Source of the DNA: Elysia crispata
Taxonomy: Eukaryota; Mollusca; Gastropoda; Plakobranchidae
Assembly (NCBI GenBank): GCA_033675545.1
Contig: JAWDGP010001389.1
Span: forward strand, 508,501-572,500
DNA length: 64,000 bases
Direction: 5' to 3'
The translations under genes were made by a program, and so were the position numbers. The number at the start of each line of letters is the position of its first letter. The first letter of the stretch is position 1. Shown here piece after piece: positions 40,623-51,423 of the stretch. Under the pieces are notes generated by a model, which saw only the letters and a list, made by a program, of their open reading frames with translations, was not told the origin of the DNA and ran no database searches.

Positions 40623-40645
40623 CTGACGAAGGCGAAAAGCCGAAA
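40623..40645. other. GGC-GAAAA-GCC hairpin with CTGACGA and GAAA flanks
   Basis: CTGACGA at 40623-40629 is followed by a 3-bp stem GGC/GCC closed by GAAAA, then GAAA at 40642-40645. The order CTGANGA, stem, GAAA resembles the hammerhead ribozyme core. However, one extra A precedes the stem and I see no clear stems I and III. Similar GAAGGC...GCCGAAA motifs occur in retroelement ends; no element body was found here. Confidence 0.25.
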
Positions 40646-40649
40646 GCTA

Positions 40650-41470
40650 ACGTGTTTTGTTTTATTTTGTTTTGGAAACTTTGCAGCTGTTAATTATTAT
40701 TTACTACTTAATTTCGCTACTATTTTTACGGTGCTTCGCAGTCATAACAGAAGCAAAAAAAAAAAATGCGATCAAACTACGCAAGAAGCAGGTACACGAG
40801 GATGTAAAGTTACACTTAGATTAAAAAAAATAACAATAGCAGCTCAGAAGTTTATGAAACGCTCGTCTACAGGTTAAAGAGAAGATAAAGGTGAATCAAT
40901 AAGCAACGTCACTTTAAACAGTGACCAACTTCGGCTTCTCAGCGGTCTTCAGGTCATCACTTTTATTTTTGATAACGAAGTTTCGAACATATCCTACATG
41001 ATTGTCCCATCGCTTTAGGGGCAGCAGAGTTAAATCTACGAAACTACGTTAGAAATGGGATGCATTGAAAATGGGGTTCCAGAATTGTCAGCAAACTAAA
41101 GCAATCCGTGTCCAGACCCAACAAACCTACGACAAGAAGTTGCCCAGAAATTCGTTCTATTAAACGTACGGTATGTAAAGCGCGTTTGTTCGGTGGCTTG
41201 ACTGACACCTTGAACGTTTTGAGAAACCAGCAAACAAGGAAAGCCATGCTATCACAGCTCGTATGTGCCAGATACTCAACATCTAGGAGTAAGTTCTATA
41301 ATTTTTTTTGTCAGTCGTGAATCTGAGACTAATTAAAACTAACATATAATTATAAATTTAAAGAAAATGTATGTTTTCTTGACAAGCGCTTTCGGCATGT
41401 AATCTTTACAATGGCAATCCATTTTCCTGTGTCCTATAAAAGCAACGTAGCATTATGTAGGTCAGCAACG
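40650..41470. other. No gene recognised
   Basis: AT-rich DNA. Two opposite-strand open frames of about 70 codons at 41044-41320 mirror each other and have no domain. Confidence 0.45.
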
Positions 41471-41473
41471 ATG

Positions 41474-41801
<328 letters not shown>

Positions 41802-41994
41802 TTTAGCACCAGCAAGGATTTTTTTTTTAATCAGAGCTGGATTTGGGGCTTTGTTCTAAAATCAACCCACAATTTCATCCCGAGCGTTCCAGATTCTCTT
41901 TAGCAAGAGCTCACCGAATCCTCCTAGTCGGAGCCGGCACTGAGTCCAGTGAGATCTGAAGCCAAAAGCTCCAGGCTGTAGCCTTCTATGGGGC

Positions 41995-42030
41995 TCAGTG
42001 TTGGGCCACTAGGACCGGGCCCAACGCTGA
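41995..42030. other. 13-bp inverted repeat (hairpin)
   Basis: TCAGTGTTGGGCC pairs with GGCCCAACGCTGA across a 10-nt loop, with a single T-G mismatch that would be a wobble pair in RNA. It sits in locally GC-rich DNA. The stem is too short for a microRNA precursor. Confidence 0.4.
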
Positions 42031-42034
42031 CAAC

Positions 42035-42890
42035 CATTTCGATAACATGCATCAAAGATTAGAGAAAAGTGAGGTTGGCTACAAACACGACACTGCCCAT
42101 TCGTGTGGACACAAGGATGTAGCACATTTAATTTTTATAAACATGGAATCGGTAGCGGTACTCAGAGGTTGGTTCAGCAAGTAGAAAACAGACAGATACT
42201 GAGTTTAGTGACAGACTTATTTCAAAAGCTGTATAATCGTTGTTTTTTTTGTTTTTTGTTTTTTTTTTGGTGTGTGTGTTTTCTAATCAGAGGAGGAAAA
42301 AAAAAAACCGCTTAGCATCACGAATTTTGAAGCGTCTTAATCATTCAAGTCCGTGCAGATATCGCAATGTGGTGTGCAATAATCGCATTAAAACCAGGTT
42401 TTGAGAACCGTTAAACGGATGAGTATCGTAATGCACTTTGCGAGACCACACCAGAGAGCCGATGTGCTGAACAAAACTTTTCTCTAAAGCGAGTTCAGGA
42501 CAGGCTTAATTATGCATACGGTTTGAGACCATTTTGGGTAGACAAAATGCACCCAGTAGCGCCTTACTCCCCTACCCCACTCCCATCTCTTTTCCTCTAA
42601 TCATCTCTTCCTTCAACATTTGAACAACCTGAGAATGTCCCTCTTCTACCGGAAATGCAACATGTTGGAGATAAGGACGAAAAACGATAATTTTTTCAGG
42701 TCTAAACCTAAACATTGTTAACAGAAATTGATACAACCATTTTTCTTCCCTCTCGTTCTCTTTTTTTTTTTTTTTTTTTTTCAACTTTTTTTCAGACTTG
42801 TTACAATAAAACATACCTTTTCATGATAAAGAGAAAATTTATCAAGCATGTCTCGATCTGTTTCCTCATTTGGAACAAGATCGAAGACCA
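42035..42890. other. No gene recognised
   Basis: AT-rich DNA with T-rich low complexity at 42241-42270 and a T run at 42762-42781. Confidence 0.5.
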
Positions 42891-42892
42891 TA

Positions 42893-43347
42893 ACTACAGA
42901 CAACAATCAACTATCAGAGAACTTAATAGCAGCTCAATATATCTTTAAAACATTGTCGTGTACTGTCAGTAATGAACACCAGAACTACAGACAACTATCA
43001 ACTATCAGAGAACTTAATAGCAGCTCATTATATCTTTAAAACATTGTCGTGTACTGTCAGTAATGAACACCAGAACTACAGACAACAATCAACTATCAGA
43101 GAAGTTAATAGCAGCTCATTATATCTTTAAAACATTGTCGTGTACTGTCAGTAATGAACACCAGAACTACAGACAACTATCAACTATCAGAGAAGTTAAT
43201 AGCAGCTCATTATATCTTTAAAACATTGTCGTGTACTGTCAGTAATGAACACCAGAACTACAGACAACTATCAACTATCAGAGAAGTTAATAGCAGCTCA
43301 TTATATCTTTACAACATTGTCGTGTACTGTCAGTAATGAACACCAGC
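42893..43347. repeat. 91-bp minisatellite, exactly 5 units
   Basis: The unit begins ACTACAGACAACTATCAACT and contains ACATTGTCGTGTACTGTCAG. Variants at three sites (CAACAATC/CAACTATC, GAACTTAA/GAAGTTAA, CTCAATAT/CTCATTAT) are ordered along the array. It lies about 230 bp downstream (minus-strand sense) of the exon candidate ending at 43574. Confidence 0.97.
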
Positions 43348-43573
43348 CACACACCCAGCCTTATGCTCTGTCATTGTGTTTGAGATAAATTTATGTAGGT
43401 AACACTGACTCGTCTTTTTTATTTCTTGCACATGAATACTTTGGTAAAAATGAGGAGTACAAAATTTTTAGAACCATCAGAATGTAAAAGGCGATGCTTG
43501 TATGCACACATTAATTTAAATTTATACCGAGAAAATTTGACCAGTGTCATCATCTTGTTTCGCAGCCACTCAC

Positions 43574-44096
43574 CATAGTCCGAGTCTATCGTAGAGCAGC
43601 TTTTATCCGATGTTATGCCGACATTCATACGGTCGGAAAATCCCAGGCTCAGGTCAAGGCCGAGCGGAAACACGTCATCGTCCTTGCCGGCCGAGCCTAA
43701 TCCAACGAGATCTGCGAGAATCCCGCCGCCCTCGCCGAACACCATCATGGCGCCGTCGTCTCCGGTGTCTGCGTCCAGAGAGAGAGGGTACTCAAGGTGT
43801 AAGCTGCCCTCGGTGCTGCCCACACCACTCTCCTCGTTCTCCTCGAGGATGTCGGCCAGGCCTTTCCGCGAGGGCGAGCTGCAGAAGGCGGTGCCGTGCA
43901 GCACAGAGATGTTTCCCTCAAATAACGAGTTCAGTCCGCCGGCCATGTCGATATCGCCCGACAGAAGGTCCATGTCGTCGATGCGGTTCACCTCGGTCAG
44001 CACGATGGAGTCCAGAGACGGCATGAGCGGGTCGGGCGGAGCCGGGGGCGGGGGAGATGGGCAGGGGGCAGGTTCGGCTGACGATGCGGCCCCCAT
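43574..44096 (-). CDS. Candidate first coding exon, acidic protein of unknown family
   Basis: A GC-rich block in AT-rich surroundings encodes 174 full codons plus one base on the minus strand. The ATG at 44096-44094 sits in an ideal context (ACCACCATGG). The frame stays open through an excellent donor, TATG|GTGAGT, at 43573-43568, after which it quickly becomes AT-rich, as an intron would. The product starts with a Pro/Ala/Ser-rich stretch (residues 1-27). Leu- and Asp-rich segments follow, such as EVNRIDDMDLLSGDIDMA and DDDVFPLGLDLSLGFSD. It is strongly acidic with alternating hydrophobics and lacks Lys/Arg clusters. Such composition is common in transcription activation domains, but that role is inference. 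The frame is also open upstream of the ATG (THSSSSSTSTT), so an acceptor further up cannot be excluded. I do not recognise the family. The following exon is not visible nearby; the exon at 8521-8634 has a compatible phase. Confidence 0.55.
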
Positions 44097-44099
44097 GGT

Positions 44100-45070
44100 G
44101 GTGCTTGTGCTGGACGAGGAGGAATGAGTTCCCGGTGGAGCCGTGATGCCGATTGCAAACAATCCAGCGACACCGCTACAATAACTGCGAGGGTGCGTGT
44201 TTATCCGGTGGCTGGTATAGGCCAGTTCCCCAGATTGCAAGGAACATCGTGTCTTACCCCCATACACATCACATCTGCAAGATTTAGTCCTTCCACAACC
44301 AAAGAAACACACTTTTTTCAAGTCCAAAAATCAAACAATTGTTCCTTGTGCTGTCTAGATTAGACCGCCTCAAATTAACATTTTTTTGAAACATGCAATT
44401 GTACCTCTTGCTTTGGTCGTTTCCGAGAGACCAATCAGATTAAAGAAAAATTTCCAACCAGACTTGGAGGAATCCTAACCCTGGACCGGAAGTGAAAGTT
44501 AGATCCTCACTTAATGAAATTAAACTACAATACATGTGCATTTTCGTTGACAAAAATATCCTTTGAAAGCTGGCGAATATTATAGATGAATGTATCTCAG
44601 CGATAGGAACAAAAAGATCTCCACACTGCACGTTTGTAAACCTCCGTGTTACATCCTACAAATATTTAATGAGAACGTTAGTCTTTAGATGTAAAGTGAA
44701 AAGTAAAAAAAAAAAAACAGAAAGAAAAATAAAACGTTGAGCAGCTTGTTTTGATACACAAAGGACTGGACCAGCAGAAGACACACGTTTTGGAAGAGAA
44801 AATTGTTTTCGTCAGCCAAAGCACAATCAACTTGTTGTGCCTCAGCGTTATCTGATATAGTGGCGGATGTTCACCGACAAATCTCACGGGATGACGGCCT
44901 GGAAACCACCATCTACATCTAACACCGTCTCGCTCAGGTGGACGGAAAAGTTACACATGCCGACTCGACTTAAGGCAGTTACAGAAAATCAGTCTGAGAC
45001 GTTTTTTGATCTCATGAAATGAAAAATATGCAAATTTCAATTTGCCCTCTAGTAAAAGCACTCAAGCGCA
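44100..45070. other. Upstream side of the exon candidate; no other gene recognised
   Basis: The first 200 bp remain moderately GC-rich and would hold the 5' untranslated region, promoter or preceding intron of the minus-strand exon. No TATA box was seen. The remainder is AT-rich. Confidence 0.4.
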
Positions 45071-45073
45071 GTG

Positions 45074-45198
<125 letters not shown>

Positions 45199-45428
45199 AT
45201 CAATGTATCTATCTCTCTATCTCTCTTGATGAGCACGACTAGTTTGAAGCTGACCAGCGGAAAAGTAAACCCTGAACTGTTTGCCGTCGACAGTGAAATG
45301 AAATACAATTGATTCAGAGGAAGATTCAAAAATAAAATATTGCTTCACAATAATAAACGTGATTCTCTCTTAATTTGAAACACAGATAATTTTCTCTATC
45401 TTTATCTTTTATCATTTATGGTTTAAGC

Positions 45429-45532
45429 CTTGATTTATGGAGCGGTTTCAACCTTTCCTCTTCCATAACTATAAGCCCAAGCTTAAGGAGTTTATCCAAC
45501 GTTTACTCAGATGAGGCATAAATCAAGGTTTG
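45429..45532. other. Inverted repeat with 12-bp arms
   Basis: CCTTGATTTATG near 45429 and CATAAATCAAGG near 45521 are exact reverse complements about 80 bp apart. The size fits a short MITE-like remnant or chance. No target duplication was found. Confidence 0.3.
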
Positions 45533-45534
45533 TT

Positions 45535-46184
45535 TGATTACTGTTTTGCTTTTGATATTTGTTTGGGTTTTTTTTTAGGGGAGAAGAGGGAGGTGCCTAA
45601 GGAATCTTTTAAGTATAAACGACATTTTAAAGCTATTGCACCGAGCTAGGTTAGAAAATCTTTACCAAAATTTTCACATGGGCTCTGTCCATATATTCAC
45701 ACAATAAGGCTAAAAAAAAAATAATAAAAATAAAAGACCTTTTTTGTTTTTTTTTAACAGCTCCGTTACTTTTCGATCTTTGCTCAAGAGAGCTAATGCC
45801 TGGGCCGCCGCCCACTGGCATGCAGAGATGTGAGAAGACTGTTATCGCCATGCTACAACGGGCAGAGCCGACCTGTAGCCACACCGCCTGGAGCTAACCG
45901 AGCCACAGTGAAGGAGATAGTGCGGGGAGAAGTGTTGTCACTGCAGGCAGGGTGGACGGAGTTAACCCCTCTCTACACTCACACCTCACCTGGGAGAGGA
46001 ACAGACGGAAATGCGGTCTGCAATATCATTTGAGTGGCTCAAGCTGCGATACTGAAACAATGATTGCAAGCTCATACTCGCTCTGCTGTCAAGTGATTGG
46101 AAAAAAAGTTACATGTAACCAACTTTATTCCGCACTGACCTGTCTTAGGCAGGGCAATACCTGGACTAATCACCAGCCGAATAA

Positions 46185-46185
<1 letters not shown>
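45535..46185. other. No gene recognised
   Basis: A GC-richer stretch at 45790-45990 carries open frames on both strands without domains. The rest is AT-rich with T and A runs. Confidence 0.45.
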
Positions 46186-46188
<3 letters not shown>

Positions 46189-46268
<80 letters not shown>

Positions 46269-46450
46269 CTTTCGAACGCAGAGACGAACAGCTATCAGTT
46301 GTTGTTTTTTTTTTTTTTTTTTTTTTGGTTGTTTTTTGTTTTCTTTTTGTTTTTTATTTGTTTGTTTGTTTGTTTTCTGTTTGGTTGGTTGTTGGGTTTT
46401 TTTGCGTTTTTCATTTTTTTTTTATTTGTTTGTTTTCTTAATTCCTAGAT
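46189..46450. repeat. (GA)n then T-rich low complexity
   Basis: A GA tract (46189-46265), then a T run (46305-46326) and GTTT-type steps to about 46440. Confidence 0.95.
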
Positions 46451-46454
46451 ACAT

Positions 46455-47580
46455 AATTATTTTTTAAGGCCATTCTGCATGACAGATATATGCACTGAGG
46501 CACCATCATTTGAAAAATTCCACGCATGGTTAAGTAAGCAACTCTTCTTGTTTATCCTACAACTATCACCAAGACCTAATCAGTGCAGACAGTTCACTTC
46601 ACTAACATCACATCACGAACCATCAGATCCACACCAAACCTGAAAAACTGACGGAAATCCATTGAATCACAACAATAAGAGAGTTTTCCAGCGGTGGACT
46701 TGTCCACTGCGGTCCACCAAACTTGACCACGATAAGCTATATGTGATCTTCGTGAACAGCTCCCTCATATGGTCAGCGCCTAGCCGGGCCGGCTCTCTGT
46801 CCCGAACTGAGCGCCTTTGGCTTCTCGCACAGCTGATAGCTCTGTTCGGAACTAGGACTGTTTTTGCCTTGACCTTATTCTCAAGTTTTATCTACCGGCA
46901 AATCCCACGGTTCACACATGTACGCAAACCCTCGCATCATAAATACACAAACACACACACACACACATAGTCCGCAACACATCCGCCATCTTCGCGCAGC
47001 CACCACACACTCATACAAGCAGCTTAAACACCATAACTCTCTTTAATGACTAGAGAGCCAAGCAACTAGCTAAACCCTCCACCCATTTTCTTTCCTTCAT
47101 CATAAATTTTCTGATCCATTTTTTTTCTTTCAGTATAAAAGCCACACAGGAAGGACCTAGCTCATCTTGACAAAATAGGCAAGAGGAAGTTATTGCCCGC
47201 CAAAGAGTTCCACTTGGTTGATTTTTCGGAACGCGAGATGCAAATAATACCGTACATCACCAGATAATACAAGTAGACCGTGAAATAAAGAGGACATAAA
47301 GAGTTGGGAGTTAGAGACAGAAACAGCCAAATAGACAAACACCGGGCTTTCACGGACTAATAAATTGTTCTACCTGTCACATATGTGCTAATATGAAAGA
47401 ATCGTCTAAACACATTTCTTGAATGTCCTTTTAATGATTAGTTTGTGTGAGATAGTGGTCCGAACTCGATCTTTGCTGAATCGAACGTTAAGAGAGCCGA
47501 TCAGAACACTGGGTGTATCGTGAATGTAGAGAAGATACGCGGAATTTGGCATAAGTAGGCCAAGATAAAACTGTCACTAG
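46455..47580. other. No gene recognised
   Basis: Single-copy DNA with a CA run at 46949-46968. No exon was recognised. Confidence 0.5.
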
Positions 47581-47583
47581 TGG

Positions 47584-48235
47584 GAAAGAGAAGAACAAAA
47601 GACGAAAGATGATGATGTTTGACAAAGATGATAAAATGATGATGGGGAGGAGGAAGAGAGGATAAACAACAACAACATAAACGACAATAACAAGAAGCAG
47701 AGGGAACTAAAACACCAAGGAAGACCAGCTAGGCAAAGCTCACTAGTTGAGACACTCAAAGAGAGACAGGACGAGCTCGTCAACCATGGGGAGCAGGAGG
47801 AGAACTAGATGGAGGGCAAAGAGAATAAAGATTGTGTGAAACAAGAGCAGGAGGAAATGAATGAGGAGTTAAGTGATCGGTTACCGGGAAGATCAGCGAG
47901 ACTGAAAGAGGGGTACGTGTGCAGAGGGGGAGGAAGAGATTAGAGAACTAGGAGAAGGTAGGTGACATTGATGAGAACTATAAACAGGTGGAAAAGCAAG
48001 AAGAGAAAGGAAAAAAGGGAAAAGGGAGGGGGGGGGGGAGTGCAGGACAAGGAATAAAAAAGAGGAAAGAGAAGGCTTTCAAAGGAGCAATAGTAAGGTG
48101 AGGAAAATGTGAAGAGGCTGGTGGTGAAGTAGGAGGAAAAAGAGAAGAAGTGGAGTCAAAAGATAAAAGAAAATAAGGAAATGCCTCAAGGATTGCCCTG
48201 GGCCAAGTGTGAGACAAAGGATCAAAAAACATTAA
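47584..48235. repeat. 650-bp purine-rich strand
   Basis: The plus strand is overwhelmingly A/G over some 650 bp without being a simple repeat, e.g. GGAGGAGGAAGAGAGGA and GGAAAAAAGGGAAAAGGGAG. It includes a G run at 48029-48039. It may be a decayed GA/GAA microsatellite. Ser/Leu/Phe-rich minus-strand frames are artefacts. Confidence 0.7.
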
Positions 48236-48239
48236 ATAA

Positions 48240-49215
48240 GTAGACCACGTAACAGCCCAAGATGGTTGGCTAATTAGTTTACTGGTAGGCTGTATACATG
48301 TATCAAATGGCGGTCAAGTCCCGCAAAACATCATCTCTATCTGAGTCATCTAAGTTTCCGAGATTCTTGAGTCCCGTGGCCTTGTTTGTGACCAGGGAAG
48401 GGGCCGGCAGGACATGAGACCTAGGCGTGATCCCCTCTTCTCCACACCCACACCGTTACGTGATGCGTGGTCGTGGGATTTCTAGGTCACAAACGTCGGT
48501 CATAAAATCACTCTCAATAATATCTAAGAGCTCTATCTAGCAGAATTAGGTCAAACAATTAGAACCAATTTGGAACCCACACCCTCTCCCCCACCCCCAC
48601 CCCACCTGCCATTTCCCAAACCCCATACACAATCCCAGAATTCAAACTCCTGTCTTGAGGTGAATGTTCTAATTTGTCATCCGTGTAGTCTATGAGCCTT
48701 ACATGATTTAGGAGCCACATGAATGTTACCAGTACCTACATCTCAAAGAGAAATGTCGTTCAGCTCTGTTCAGTGCCGATAATTGGAAGTAAAATTCATT
48801 TATTGTCCTCTAGCAAGGCTTAGTCGCTTGTTCTAATTCTAAACAGCCCAATAAATTATCGTTCTTAGTGCGTTAGTTGAATGTGATTCAGAGCGATCTT
48901 CATCTGAATGTGCACCGTGTGTTTTGGATCTAACTCACGAGATTTGTGTTGATTTAGAGAAGATAAAGTTTAGCTTTTGATGCTGTCAAGTTGTTTAGAA
49001 CCAGAAGTGACATCATACCCTAGTCCACACAGAATCTTCCGAATTTGGTTCTCTCTTTTACCTGTTACTCGGTATTCTCTGTTAAAATGATTGTATCCTC
49101 TTTTTTCTGTCTGCCATCTACCTTCTCTCTGTCGTCTGTCACTATAATTTTCCCAGTTTGCTGAGATTCATTTAAACTTTCCTCGTTTACTTGTCATTCC
49201 TGATTTATCTATCAC
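48240..49215. other. No gene recognised
   Basis: C-rich low complexity occurs at 48582-48606. From about 49060 the plus strand is pyrimidine-rich (TCTGTCTGCCATCTACC and similar). That composition resumes at 50651 after the LINE, so the LINE appears to have landed inside it. Confidence 0.55.
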
Positions 49216-49227
49216 TCTATACTGAAC
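49216..49227. repeat. Target-site duplication, left copy
   Basis: TCTATACTGAAC directly precedes the LINE sequence and recurs exactly at its other end. Confidence 0.85.
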
Positions 49228-50638
49228 AAACATATTAAACAGGGTGTTTGAAGAACACGAAACAATCAACATCAACTCAGGAGAATTAATTGCAATACCC
49301 AAACCAGGCAAGCCGAAAGGTCCACCTAAAAACTTAAGGCCTATTACTCTACTTAACACCATCAGAAAGGCTCTTTCAATCATAACTCTTCACAGAATAA
49401 GACCGCACATTGAAGAATATCTATCTCACAGCCAAAGTGGCTTTCGGCCTGAAAGAAGCACGTCCGACGTCGCATGGACGCATAAATGGCTGGCAGCCAA
49501 GGCTAAGAAAGAGGATGTCGAGATCAAAATCACAGGGATTGACATGTCAGCAGCCTTCGACACAATAGATAGACAAATTTTGCTTGACATAATAGAACGC
49601 ATAGTTGAAGAAGATGAGCTGAGAATAATACGTTTTCTCTTAAGCGATACAGTCATTAACACTAGGATCAATGGTGCAACAAAGGAAAGACCCTTTGTGA
49701 GCAACATAGGCACCCCGCAAGGAGACAGTCTTAGCCCCGTATTGTTTTCAGTATATTTAGAGAATGCCCTGAAAGAAGTAAGAACCATCTTGCCACGACC
49801 GACCAATAAACTGGAAAAGACTCTACCTACAGAGATTGCATACGCTGACGACGTAGATTTTGTTGGTCTGAATTTCGTCGATACGGAAGAAGTACAAAAC
49901 ACCTTACATAAATACAATCTACTGGTCAATATAGATAAGACAGAGTTTACAACGTTGTCAAGAGCTGGAACAGAGTATAAAAATACAAAAAAAGTTGGAA
50001 CTCTCATAGGCGACGAAGAAGACGTTGAGAGGAGGAAACGACTATCCAATGCAGCACTGACAAAGCTTCTAAATGTCTGGATCAAAGGAGATAAGATTAA
50101 AAGAAAGACCAAGCTGAAATTATACAGGTCGCTCGTAAAATCAATACTTGTCTACAACTGCGGCACCTGGGCACTGACAAAATCTGAAGAAGAAAAATTA
50201 AATGCATTTCATCGTAAACAGCTAAGGAAAGTTCTCAACATCAAATACCCCGTTAAAATCACAAATTCATCTCTTTACAACAAGTGCGAGGAACACCCCC
50301 TTTCTATTTATATACTTGAGAACAGGTGGCGCCTTTTCGGGCACATACTTAGAAGAAATATTGAAATACCTGCTAATAAATCAATGAACAGCTATTTCGC
50401 CACACACGGAAAAAAGTTTCGGGGCCGCCCTTTAACAACACTACCAGTCGTCCTCAACAAAGACCTATCAAGACTACAAGAAAACACACTACAACTCACA
50501 ACTAGGGAAGACCTCGAACACCTAAGATGCATCGCCCAGAACAGACAGCAATGGAGAGAACTGTCGACGAGAATCCGAAAAGCTGCCGAAGCGCCCCCGT
50601 CGGACGACTGAGACGCGGAAGGCCCTAAGTCAAGTAAG
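49228..50638 (+). mobile_element. 5'-truncated non-LTR retrotransposon (LINE)
   Basis: The insertion is bounded by exact 12-bp direct repeats (49216-49227 and 50639-50650), the mark of target-primed insertion. It begins mid-protein (NILNRVFEEHE) without endonuclease or 5' UTR. It ends with a stop codon plus only 27 nt of 3' UTR, tailing in AAGTCAAGTAAG. Pyrimidine-rich DNA continues on both sides. Because the frame is uninterrupted and the duplications are exact, the copy is probably young. It differs from the RNase H-bearing LINE at 12.6-13.7 kb. Confidence 0.92.
49229..50611 (+). CDS. LINE reverse transcriptase, C-terminal part
   Basis: One frame of about 455 codons runs without a stop to TGA at 50609-50611. 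It has no ATG at its start because the copy is truncated. Reverse transcriptase blocks come in order: IPKPGKPKGPPKNLRPITLL (finger), SGFRPERSTSDVAW, block A with the catalytic Asp in GIDMSAAFDTID, block B TPQGDSLSPVLFSVYL, block C AYADDVDFVG with the paired catalytic Asp residues, then the block around LVNIDKTEF. The thumb follows (LYRSLVKSILVYNCGTWAL) and a C-terminal tail with RWRLFGHILRR, RGRPLTTLP and AQNRQQWREL. This tail is usual in LINEs with an AP-type endonuclease. No RNase H or C-terminal restriction-like nuclease is seen. Missing upstream parts mean it cannot retrotranspose on its own. The clade (RTE-like or related) is not resolved by eye. Confidence 0.93.
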   Translation, partial: NILNRVFEEHETININSGELIAIPKPGKPKGPPKNLRPITLLNTIRKALSIITLHRIRPHIEEYLSHSQSGFRPERSTSDVAWTHKWLAAKAKKEDVEIKITGIDMSAAFDTIDRQILLDIIERIVEEDELRIIRFLLSDTVINTRINGATKERPFVSNIGTPQGDSLSPVLFSVYLENALKEVRTILPRPTNKLEKTLPTEIAYADDVDFVGLNFVDTEEVQNTLHKYNLLVNIDKTEFTTLSRAGTEYKNTKKVGTLIGDEEDVERRKRLSNAALTKLLNVWIKGDKIKRKTKLKLYRSLVKSILVYNCGTWALTKSEEEKLNAFHRKQLRKVLNIKYPVKITNSSLYNKCEEHPLSIYILENRWRLFGHILRRNIEIPANKSMNSYFATHGKKFRGRPLTTLPVVLNKDLSRLQENTLQLTTREDLEHLRCIAQNRQQWRELSTRIRKAAEAPPSDD

Positions 50639-50650
50639 TCTATACTGAAC
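50639..50650. repeat. Target-site duplication, right copy
   Basis: Exact copy of TCTATACTGAAC at the 3' end of the LINE. Confidence 0.85.
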
Positions 50651-51420
50651 CTCCCAGGTGGTCTCATTCTCCCACCGCACTATTTTTCTCGTCTACCTAC
50701 GACTCCCATCTGTTCTCATTTAACTGCCTCTATTTTTCTTACTGACCTAAAGATACCTTTTATCTGTTCCATTCATCTACACTCTATTCTTGTCTTATTT
50801 ACCTTTACCTAGTATATCTATCTCTCTACTTTATCTCATTTACTTTCGCTTGATCTGCTTTCATTTGCATGCTATTTTTTTTTAATTATAAGCACCTCAT
50901 TATGTCTTTTCAATTTTTTTTACTGTCCTTGATAGTCGGCGGGCTTGTATTGATGACAAGATTTAGGGGAGAATCCACGGTAAATCTCTTCACTTCCCAC
51001 AAAAATCTATTGATCTTCCAACAAGACAGAACAAGTAAACAGAGAAGAAATGAAGAGCTTCAAAAAGACTGATAGAAAGAACAAAACAGGGGTGAATCAA
51101 ACATGTGAGGGAACCATAACAAAAAACCTCGACCACTGACGAGCGATATAGTAACTAACTTCATCTCAAGTCTCACCATGTTCACTTATCTTTTAACATT
51201 GAGGTCACGCGAGCGCACTGCTTTAGGAAACTAAATTTTGTCTCCATGTCAACATTTTTTTTTAATATGATTCCACTGAGGGGGAAAATGGCGAAGGGGA
51301 GGGGGTTGTTGAATCTATTTAAAGTCAACATTTATGCTCACCCTATAATCGTTCTTTAATAATCATCAATTAGTTTCTTCTAGCCCTCACATAACAAACT
51401 ATTCTAGCATTGGTTGTGCC
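50651..51420. other. No gene recognised
   Basis: Pyrimidine-rich DNA to about 50870, then AT-rich single-copy DNA. Confidence 0.55.
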
Positions 51421-51423
51421 TCA

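Noticed and set aside
41995-42030. MicroRNA precursor
   Set aside because: The stem is only 13 bp with a 10-nt loop, too short for Drosha/Dicer processing.
43610-44127. Plus-strand frames of 138 and 170 codons
   Set aside because: Arg/Pro/Ser-rich shadows of the GC-rich minus-strand exon, without splice or start support.
48255-48325. tRNA-like sequence (TGGCTAATTAGT...GGTCAAGTCCC)
   Set aside because: Box A has a mismatch at a key G, box B lacks a base, and no cloverleaf forms.
49426-50112. 228-codon minus-strand frame
   Set aside because: Antisense shadow of the LINE reverse transcriptase.
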